Of a stretch of 31,228 nucleotides of DNA, positions 25,213-31,228 are shown one piece after another. The stretch lies in the NCBI GenBank assembly GCA_963588595.1, contig CAVAIA010000075.1, positions 1-31,228 of the forward strand, written 5' to 3'. Each line of letters opens with the position of its first letter. The first letter of the stretch is position 1. The position numbers and the translations under genes were made by a program. Source of the stretch: Phoenicibacter sp963588595 (GTDB taxonomy: Bacteria > Actinomycetota > Coriobacteriia > Coriobacteriales > Eggerthellaceae). The notes beneath the pieces are model-generated. The model saw only the letters and a program-made list of their open reading frames with translations. It made no database searches and had not been told where the DNA came from.

Positions 25213-25701
25213 CTACTTTCCTTTTTTAATCGAAGACAAAAGACCACCGTCGGCAATAATTTTTTGAATGAAAGGAGGGAAGGGTTGAGCTGTGTAAGTT
25301 TTACCCGTTGTGTTGTTGGTTATTGTCCCTGAGTTAAAGTCGATCGAAACATTATCCCCTGCACTAATTTCTTCAGCAGCTTGTTCGCATTCTAAAATTG
25401 GAAGACCGATGTTGATCGAATTGCGATAGAAAATGCGTGCAAAACTTTTTGCTACAACGCAACTAACACCATTTGTTTTTATAGTTAAAGGTGCGTGTTC
25501 GCGAGAAGATCCGCATCCAAAGTTCCAGCCAGCGACAATGATGTCCCCCGAATTTACTTTGTCAACAAAGGTTGCATCGATGTCCTCCATGCAATGCTTA
25601 GATAGCTCTTGCGCGTCCGGCGTGTTAAGATAGCGCGCAGGAATTATGACATCTGTGTCAACGTTGTCAAGAAATTTAAAAACCTTGCCTTGAGCTTGCA
25701 T
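25213..25701 (-). CDS. leuD: 3-isopropylmalate dehydratase small subunit
   Basis: The 162-residue protein is the swivelling domain of isopropylmalate isomerase, in the short archaeal/clostridial-type form. Motifs are DNVDTDVIIPARYLNT and FGCGSSREHAP, the substrate-contacting loop. AAGGAA lies upstream of the ATG, and it begins 4 bp after leuC. It forms a complex with LeuC to interconvert 2- and 3-isopropylmalate. The match in subfamily type between LeuC (418 residues) and LeuD supports a functional pair. Confidence 0.96.
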   Translation of the reverse strand: MQAQGKVFKFLDNVDTDVIIPARYLNTPDAQELSKHCMEDIDATFVDKVNSGDIIVAGWNFGCGSSREHAPLTIKTNGVSCVVAKSFARIFYRNSINIGLPILECEQAAEEISAGDNVSIDFNSGTITNNTTGKTYTAQPFPPFIQKIIADGGLLSSIKKGK

Positions 25702-25705
25702 TATT

Positions 25706-26962
25706 TTATTCCTTAATCTCTGTTATGTGTCCAGCTATAGCTGAAGCTGCGGCCGTTATAGGGGAGGACAGGTAGACTTCTGAATCCACGTGCCCCATTC
25801 TTCCAACGAAGTTCCTATTTGTTGTTGCGATGCACTTTTCTCCTGCAGCCAAAATGCCCATATATCCTCCGAGGCAAGGCCCACAAGTTGGAGTGGAGAT
25901 CACTGCTCCTGCATCAATGAATGCGCTTGCCCATCCATTTTCTATGCATGCTTTATAAATGTCCATTGTTGCAGGGATTATAATGCAGCGTACTCCATCA
26001 GCGATGTGTCTACCTCGTAAAACTTCGTAAGTAGCTTTCATATCTTCAAGTCTGCCATTTGTGCAACTGCCTATCACCACTTGATCGATTTTAACGTCAT
26101 GTAACTCACTTGCGTCTTTTGTGTTGGAAGGCAGGTGGGGGCAAGAAACAGTTGGTTTGATGTCAGCCAAATTTATGTCGATAACCTTTTCGTATTCAGC
26201 GTTAGCGTCTGCTTCAAAATATTTTGGCTTACGTTCGCTTCTGTCGTAAAGATATTCTTTCGTAATATCGTCAGCAGCAAAAATACCATTTTTTCCGCCT
26301 GCTTCAATCGCCATGTTGCAAATGCAAAGGCGGTCATCCATAGATAAGTTTTTGCAACCCTCTCCTGTAAATTCCATTGATTTATAGAGCGCACCGTCGA
26401 CGCCAATCATGCCGATGATTGTCAAAATGAGATCTTTGCCTGAAACGTTTGAAGGCAACTTGCCTGTTAAGTTAAATTTGATTGCGGCCGGCACTTTAAA
26501 CCACGCTTTGCCTGTTGCCATTCCCGCTGCCATGTCTGTTGACCCCACGCCAGTTGAGAATGCTCCTAGTGCGCCATAAGTGCAAGTGTGAGAGTCTGCT
26601 CCTATGATAACGTCTCCCGCTGTAACAACTCCTTGCTCAGGAAGAAGAGCATGCTCTATTCCCATTTTACCAACATCATAAAAGTGGCTAACACAATGAC
26701 CACATGCAAACTCACGACACGTTTTTGATTGTTCAGCAGCTTTTATGTCTTTGTTAGGGACAAAGTGATCAAGAACAATCGAAATTTTATCTTTATCGAA
26801 GACATTTTCGAAATCAAACTTTTCAAATTCGTTTATGGCAACAGGCGTTGTTATGTCATTGCCAAGCACCATGTCTAGATTTGCCTCTATTAATTGTCCT
26901 GCGCAAACTTCGTCAAGTCCGGCGTGTTCAGCAAGAATCTTTTGTGTTAAGGTCATCGCCAT
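25706..26962 (-). CDS. leuC: 3-isopropylmalate dehydratase large subunit
   Basis: The 418-residue protein belongs to the shorter HacA/archaeal-type LeuC group rather than the ~470-residue enterobacterial form. The [4Fe-4S] ligands are visible as Cys300 in VIGSCTNGR and Cys360/Cys363 in PTCGPCLGG. Other aconitase-family text includes VLDHFVPN, GADSHTCTYG and GVGSTDMA. The start codon shares one base with the leuA stop (TAATG), a translational-coupling arrangement. It acts with LeuD in the second step of leucine synthesis. The labile cluster, like that of IlvD, suits an anaerobic lifestyle. Confidence 0.97.
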   Translation of the reverse strand: MAMTLTQKILAEHAGLDEVCAGQLIEANLDMVLGNDITTPVAINEFEKFDFENVFDKDKISIVLDHFVPNKDIKAAEQSKTCREFACGHCVSHFYDVGKMGIEHALLPEQGVVTAGDVIIGADSHTCTYGALGAFSTGVGSTDMAAGMATGKAWFKVPAAIKFNLTGKLPSNVSGKDLILTIIGMIGVDGALYKSMEFTGEGCKNLSMDDRLCICNMAIEAGGKNGIFAADDITKEYLYDRSERKPKYFEADANAEYEKVIDINLADIKPTVSCPHLPSNTKDASELHDVKIDQVVIGSCTNGRLEDMKATYEVLRGRHIADGVRCIIIPATMDIYKACIENGWASAFIDAGAVISTPTCGPCLGGYMGILAAGEKCIATTNRNFVGRMGHVDSEVYLSSPITAAASAIAGHITEIKE

Positions 26963-28635
26963 TATTTACCTGCCTTGCACATATTTGCATAAGCGCTAAG
27001 AAGTGCGTTAACGTTGGCTCTCATAACGTCTGTGTCAGTTCCAGCTCCCCAATAAATATTTGAATCCTCATCTTGGATTCCGATGTAGGAAGCACCAACG
27101 CTTCTCGATCCATCTGTTTCCATTGAGTGTTGAGAGTAGACTTCAAGAGTGTAGTTCGCTTTAGTGATAGAACGAATGGCGTTATTTATAGCGTTAAGGC
27201 CTCCATTTCCGTTTGCGCTCATCTCTAACTCTTCGCCGTCCTTAACAACCCTCAGCTCAGCAATAGTCCCGTCCACTTCTGTTGATATATCGAAATCCTT
27301 AACTTGGATGTTGCTTTGCAAGTTAAGGTAATTTTCTTCAAAAATTTGATGAATTTCTTCTGGCTTGAGCTCTTTTTGTTGCTTGTCAGAGATATCTTTG
27401 CAAAGATAGGAAAAAGCTTCTCTCATCTTTGGCGGCAAAACATATCCATAGCTTTGCTCCAAAAGATATCCAATTCCTCCTTTTCCGGATTGTGAATTTA
27501 CGCGTATAACATCAGCATCATAAGTTCTGCCTACGTCAGTTGGGTCAATTGGGAGATATGGGCAAGTCCACTCATGTAGATTGTTGTCTGATCTATATTT
27601 CATTCCCTTTGCAATTGCGTCTTGGTGAGAACCGCTAAATGCAGCAAAAACTAAAGATCCAGCGTAAGGAGCTCGTTCATAAACGTGCATCCTTGTGCAT
27701 TTAACATACTTTTCGACGAGTCTATTCATGTTTGACAAGTCAAGTTTTGGGTCTACGCCATGCGAATACATGTTCATGGCAAGAGTTATTATGTCAACAT
27801 TTCCTGTTCTCTCTCCATTTCCAAATAAGGTTCCCTCAACTCTATCAGCGCCCGCGAGAAGTGCAAGTTCTGTGTCTGCAACGCCAGTTCCGCGGTCGTT
27901 ATGAGGATGGAGAGACAAAGTGACATTTTCTCTATATTTCAGATTTTTGCTCATAAACTCAATTTGTGAGGCATATACATGAGGTAAGCTCATTTCAACT
28001 GTGACAGGCAAATTGATTATGACATTGTTGTCTTCAGACGGCTCGAGGATGTCAAGAACTGAATTGCAAACATCGAGTGCATAATCAGGCTCTGTTCCAG
28101 TGAAACTTTCAGGAGAATACTCAAACCTAAAGTTACCATCATATTCGCTAGCAAGTTGTTTGACTAACTTTGCCCCATCTGTTGCAATTTTTTTAATTTC
28201 TTCTTTAGATTTTTTGAAAACTTGCTCCCTTTGTGCAAGACTAGTTGAGTTATAAAAATGAATAATCGCGCTTGGAGCGCCTTCGCAAGCTTCAAATGTC
28301 TTTCTGATTATGTGTTCGCGAGCTTGTGTTAAAACTTGCACTGTAACATCTTCAGGAATCAAATTCTCTTCGATCAATGTCCTTAAAAATTCGAATTCTG
28401 TCGCACTCGCTGCAGGGAAGCCAACTTCTATTTCTTTGAAACCGACTTCAAGCAAAACTTGGAAATATTCAAGCTTTTCCTCTAGGCTCATTGGGATAAC
28501 AAGCGCTTGATTTCCGTCGCGCATGTCCACCGAGCACCAAATAGGTGGCTTTTCAATATGATCTTTTAATACCCACTCGTTATATTCTTGACTTACTGGA
28601 AAATACCCCGGTTTATATTTGCTTGCGTCCATCAT
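26962..28635 (-). CDS. leuA: 2-isopropylmalate synthase (LeuA2-type, with C-terminal regulatory domain)
   Basis: This 557-residue enzyme condenses acetyl-CoA with 2-ketoisovalerate, the first leucine-specific step. The TIM barrel has CSVDMRDGNQAL with Arg39-Asp40 and the metal-binding His243/His245 in LSLHPHNDRGTG. The C-terminal part from about residue 430 matches the LeuA dimer/regulatory domain (VDGTIAELRVV, GNGGLNAINNAI, YSQHSMETDGS), so leucine feedback is likely. Two consecutive ATGs begin the frame, with GGAAGG rather distant. It follows ridA by 51 bp and overlaps leuC by one base. Confidence 0.96.
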   Translation of the reverse strand: MMDASKYKPGYFPVSQEYNEWVLKDHIEKPPIWCSVDMRDGNQALVIPMSLEEKLEYFQVLLEVGFKEIEVGFPAASATEFEFLRTLIEENLIPEDVTVQVLTQAREHIIRKTFEACEGAPSAIIHFYNSTSLAQREQVFKKSKEEIKKIATDGAKLVKQLASEYDGNFRFEYSPESFTGTEPDYALDVCNSVLDILEPSEDNNVIINLPVTVEMSLPHVYASQIEFMSKNLKYRENVTLSLHPHNDRGTGVADTELALLAGADRVEGTLFGNGERTGNVDIITLAMNMYSHGVDPKLDLSNMNRLVEKYVKCTRMHVYERAPYAGSLVFAAFSGSHQDAIAKGMKYRSDNNLHEWTCPYLPIDPTDVGRTYDADVIRVNSQSGKGGIGYLLEQSYGYVLPPKMREAFSYLCKDISDKQQKELKPEEIHQIFEENYLNLQSNIQVKDFDISTEVDGTIAELRVVKDGEELEMSANGNGGLNAINNAIRSITKANYTLEVYSQHSMETDGSRSVGASYIGIQDEDSNIYWGAGTDTDVMRANVNALLSAYANMCKAGK

Positions 28636-28686
28636 TTTAATAATTCAATCTGCCTTCCAAATGTTTAAATTAGTGAATACGTTTTT

Positions 28687-29061
28687 TTAAACTTGTGCTA
28701 TTGCTTCAACTTCAACTAGTGCTCCTTTTGGGAGATCTTTGACAGCAACGCATGAACGAGCTGGTTTTGAAGTGAAGTATTGAGCATAAATTTCGTTGAA
28801 TGCCGCAAAGTCAGCGATGTCGGCGACAAAGCAAGTTGTCTTAATTACGTTGTCAAAATCCGCACCTGCTGCTTTTAGCACCTCACCAACGTTTTTGCAT
28901 GCTTGATGAGCTTGCTCTTCAATAGAAGAGCCTGCGAATTCTCCGCTTTTAGGGTCAATTGGAATTTGTCCAGAAGTAAAAATTAGATCCCCTAGCTTGA
29001 TTGCTTGAGAATAAGGTCCGATTGCTGCTGGTGCATTAGTTGTTGAAATCTTTTCACTCAT
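28687..29061 (-). CDS. ridA: RidA family enamine/imine deaminase
   Basis: The 124-residue protein has the RidA (YjgF/YER057c/UK114) signature. It shows APAAIGPYSQAI at the N-terminus, FTSGQIPIDPKSG, and the conserved Arg102 in KPARSCVAVKDLPKGA with EVEAIA at the end. RidA hydrolyses reactive 2-aminoacrylate and related enamines, by-products and intermediates of PLP enzymes such as threonine dehydratase. Its position 45 bp after ilvA fits that role, and it would speed 2-oxobutyrate release. GGAG lies 8 nt before the ATG. Confidence 0.95.
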   Translation of the reverse strand: MSEKISTTNAPAAIGPYSQAIKLGDLIFTSGQIPIDPKSGEFAGSSIEEQAHQACKNVGEVLKAAGADFDNVIKTTCFVADIADFAAFNEIYAQYFTSKPARSCVAVKDLPKGALVEVEAIAQV

Positions 29062-29106
29062 TTCACTAACTCCTCTCGTTTGACAATAATTTTATAAAGG
29101 TGATTT

Positions 29107-30297
29107 TTATAAAAGCTTAAAACCCTCAGCATTTAGAGCTTCTTTAATGGCGTTAACGTGCTCAAAGTTTCTCGTTTCCATCTCTATCCTTAAATAGCAA
29201 CCGTTAATGTGCAACGTGTTTCCTTTTTCATAATGAACGCCAGTTACATTTCCGCCATTGTCAGCAATAATTCTACTTATATCCTTAAGTTGACCAGGTT
29301 TGTCAATTAACTCAATTAATAAGCTTGAAGATCTTCCTGAGTTAAGAAGACCTCTATCGATGACTCTTGAAAGGGAAGTGACATCAATGTTTCCGCCAGA
29401 GACAATCGCAACAACTTTCTTTCCCTTGAGTTTAAATTTATTTGTCATAACTGCTGCAACAGCAGTCGCGCCTGCGCCTTCGGCGATCATTTTTTGACGT
29501 TCAATTAAAGCCAAAATAGCACTCGCAACTTCCTCATCGCTAACAAGAGCTATGTCGTCGACATACTTATTTACGGCGTCGAATGTGTTTTTGCCAGGCT
29601 CTTTAACCGAGATTCCGTCGGCTATAGTTGACACCGAATCAAGACACTCAATTTTTCCTGCACGAATCGAGTTATACATGCTTGGAGCGCCGCAAACTTG
29701 AACTCCTAGAACTTTAACACTTGGGCGCAATTGTTTAACAGTGTAGGCGATTCCAGAAATTAAACCACCGCCGCCAATTGGAACAACTATTGCGTCGATA
29801 TCGTCAAGGTCGCTTAAAACTTCAAGGGCGATGGTTCCTTGTCCCAAGATTACATTTTCGTCATCGAAAGGATGAACGAATGTATATCCCTTTTCCTCCT
29901 TTAATTCGACCGCACGAGCGTAGGCATCATCATAGCATCCGCCAACGAGCTCAACTTCAGCACCATATCCCTTAGTTGCTTCAACTTTTGAAATAGGCGC
30001 TGTTCCAGGAAGGCAAATGTGGGACTTAATTCCGCATTTTGTTGCGGCGAGAGCAACTCCTTGCGCGTGATTTCCTGCAGAACAAGCGATAACGCCATTT
30101 GCCTTTTCCTTGTCGGTTAGCTTGGCAATTTTATAACCAGAGCCTCTAACTTTAAAAGATCCTGTTATTTGCAAATTTTCAGGTTTTAGATAAAGTTCGC
30201 ATTCAGGTGCAATTCGATATGAGCGAACACACTTTGTCTCACGTATTATGTTTTTTAATATTCTTTGAGCTTCATATACCTTGTCTAGGCTTAGCAT
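29107..30297 (-). CDS. ilvA: Threonine ammonia-lyase with C-terminal ACT domain
   Basis: The 396-residue PLP enzyme deaminates threonine to 2-oxobutyrate for isoleucine. Lys49 in NLQITGSFKVRGS is the expected Schiff-base lysine. GNHAQGVA and the phosphate loop GGGGLISG (175-182) are present, and SGGNID lies at the end of the catalytic domain. A single ACT domain occupies about residues 320-396 (LLIELIDKPGQLKDISRII). The ~400-residue size is that of the TdcB-like/single-ACT group rather than the ~510-residue E. coli IlvA, but leading an ilv-leu operon supports a biosynthetic role. GGAGGT lies 11 nt before the ATG. It is the first gene of the operon, downstream of a TATAAT and a likely operator. 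Confidence 0.95.
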   Translation of the reverse strand: MLSLDKVYEAQRILKNIIRETKCVRSYRIAPECELYLKPENLQITGSFKVRGSGYKIAKLTDKEKANGVIACSAGNHAQGVALAATKCGIKSHICLPGTAPISKVEATKGYGAEVELVGGCYDDAYARAVELKEEKGYTFVHPFDDENVILGQGTIALEVLSDLDDIDAIVVPIGGGGLISGIAYTVKQLRPSVKVLGVQVCGAPSMYNSIRAGKIECLDSVSTIADGISVKEPGKNTFDAVNKYVDDIALVSDEEVASAILALIERQKMIAEGAGATAVAAVMTNKFKLKGKKVVAIVSGGNIDVTSLSRVIDRGLLNSGRSSSLLIELIDKPGQLKDISRIIADNGGNVTGVHYEKGNTLHINGCYLRIEMETRNFEHVNAIKEALNAEGFKLL

Positions 30298-30340
30298 GTT
30301 TTCTCGTGACCTCCAAGCGTCTTTGTTCTTCGAACCTAAT

Positions 30341-30346
30341 ATTATA
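30341..30346 (-). promoter_or_regulatory. -10 element of the ilv-leu operon promoter
   Basis: The minus strand has a perfect TATAAT about 45 bp before the ilvA start. The hexamer 17 bp further upstream (AAGAAT) is a poor -35, which suggests a promoter that needs an activator. A large palindrome lies just upstream. Confidence 0.5.
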
Positions 30347-30373
30347 TGCTAATGCAAATATTTATTCTTTGTC

Positions 30374-30407
30374 TTTAACAATTGCATTGTTTAACTAAAT
30401 TGTTAAT
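30374..30407. promoter_or_regulatory. Palindromic operator-like site upstream of ilvA
   Basis: Arms TTTAACAAT (30374-30382) and ATTGTTTAA (30386-30394) flank TGC, giving a 21-bp palindrome with one mismatched pair. A further half-site, ATTGTTAAT, lies at 30399-30407. The palindrome begins about 28 bp upstream of the -10, next to the weak -35. It suits an activator such as a LysR-type protein, but the regulator is not in the window. Confidence 0.45.
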
Positions 30408-30420
30408 TATTTCCAAATCA

Positions 30421-31228
30421 AACGTAGTCTGATTTATTTTTACTTGTTTTCCCATGTAAAAGGAAGTCTGGCACCAATTTACTGTCGCTATATCTGCACA
30501 ACCGTACTTGTAAAATAGCGAGCTCATAAACTAAGCTCACATAAGCCACGATGCCGCGCAGCGTTACTTATGCGCGAATTCATTTTCGTGGGAAATCAGT
30601 GCCAGACTTTGATTTACCTGGCAACTTTTTTGTGTTTTTCAACATTCATAAATGTTAATAAGCAAGCTCTCGAACTCTTCTTGCACGAGCGCAAATATTG
30701 CGCAGCGTTACTTTTGCAAAGATTCTTTCTTCGTAGGAAAATCGGTGCCAGACTTCGATTTACTTGGGGGATTTCTTACAGAAACAAACATAATGTGCTC
30801 AAGTATCGCTGCGCGGAAACGTCGCTCTCTCAAGCTCAATAAGCGAGCTTGCTCTTTTAAACTTTTAAGTTTAAAAATTTAAGTCTGGCACCGTTTTTCC
30901 GGCAAAGTTTTCTCGATAAAAGGAAGTCTGGCACGATTTACCATTGAATCAACGAGCTTGCTTTTTTAAACTTTTTGAGTTTCTAAAAAAGAAGAGTATG
31001 GAAATTTAAGTCTGGCACTGATTCTCTTCCCATGTTTTCCCAGTTAAAACAAAGTCAGGCACCAATTTACCAGGTTTAATTTTAAACACCCAAAAGTGTT
31101 AAAAAGCAAGCGCAAAAAGCTCGCTGATGAGTCCCAATTTATAGCGCAGCGCTACCTTTGGTTGGTTAGCTTATTTTTGAATGAGGGAAAATGCAAAGAG
31201 TTGCCTAGTAAATAAAAGTCTGACACTG
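30421..31228. repeat. Mosaic array of direct and inverted AAGTCTGGCAC repeats, continuing past the window edge
   Basis: This gene-free stretch upstream of the ilv-leu operon holds eight copies of the core AAGTCTGGCAC(C/T)G. Plus-strand copies start at 30464, 30881, 30924, 31008, 31052 (one mismatch) and 31216 (one mismatch). Inverted copies lie at 30597-30609 and 30743-30755. A decayed copy may lie at 30424. Around the core are longer shared flanks, TAAAAGGA before it and GATTTACC after it. A second motif, GCGCAGCGTTACTT, lies at 30556 and 30700, with a variant at 31144 and an inverted variant at 30801-30814. The inverted core copies and the first two GCGCAGCG copies are about 145 bp apart, marking a degenerate tandem unit. 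GAGCTTGC followed by A/T-rich hairpins occurs at 30845 and 30954. It resembles REP/BIME-like or miniature mobile repeat clusters. No transposase is visible. Confidence 0.85.

Noticed and set aside
30298..30420. T-box or leader-peptide attenuator before the ilv-leu operon
   Set aside because: The predicted leader between the TATAAT and the ilvA start is only about 40 nt, too short for a T-box, and has no run of Ile, Leu or Val codons or terminator hairpin.
30570..30882. Two overlapping reading frames of 90 and 76 codons within the repeat array
   Set aside because: They are made almost entirely of the degenerate repeat units, have no clear ribosome binding site and resemble no protein family.
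30421..31228. CRISPR array
   Set aside because: The repeated core is only 12-13 bp, occurs in both orientations with irregular spacing, and no cas genes are present.

Overview
The window is AT-rich (about 40% GC by eye) and bacterial. Twin-arginine lipoprotein leaders, an LAKTGD sortase signal on a Tat-exported surface protein, and oxygen-sensitive [4Fe-4S]-type IlvD and LeuCD point to a Gram-positive anaerobe. A low-GC member of the Coriobacteriia fits best, but this is inference; a Firmicute is not excluded.

Region A (1-7855, minus strand) is a catabolic operon behind an extended -10 promoter near 7800. In transcription order it holds a Tat-lipoprotein amidohydrolase with no usable start codon, a second Tat-lipoprotein amidohydrolase, a cytoplasmic amidohydrolase, an attenuator-like hairpin, a second cytoplasmic amidohydrolase, and a Tat-lipoprotein nitrilase-superfamily enzyme cut by the window edge. 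The layout suggests cleavage of amide or N-acyl compounds outside the membrane, continued inside. The substrate is unknown.

Region B (7856-12124, minus) is one giant Tat-exported, sortase-anchored protein. It is divergent, through overlapping promoters, from Region C (12182-16451, plus): yhdT-panF (pantothenate uptake), then two genes of unknown function, a helical-repeat protein and a three-TM membrane-anchored protein. Between Region C and the next gene is a compact promoter-hairpin-U-tract unit that looks like a small RNA gene.

Region D (16620-30297, mostly minus) is branched-chain amino-acid biosynthesis. ilvA-ridA-leuA-leuC-leuD-leuB-ilvB-ilvN-ilvC form one tight operon. A plus-strand AAA_14/DUF4143 ATPase gene follows, then ilvD coupled to a DUF815 ATPase gene. 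Together these cover threonine deamination, the common ilv steps and the leucine branch; only the transaminase is missing. A near-palindrome upstream of ilvA and a related one upstream of ilvD may be operators for a shared regulator.

Region E (30421-31228) has no convincing gene. It is a dense array of direct and inverted copies of a 12-13 bp core (AAGTCTGGCACYG) inside larger degenerate units, continuing to the window edge.
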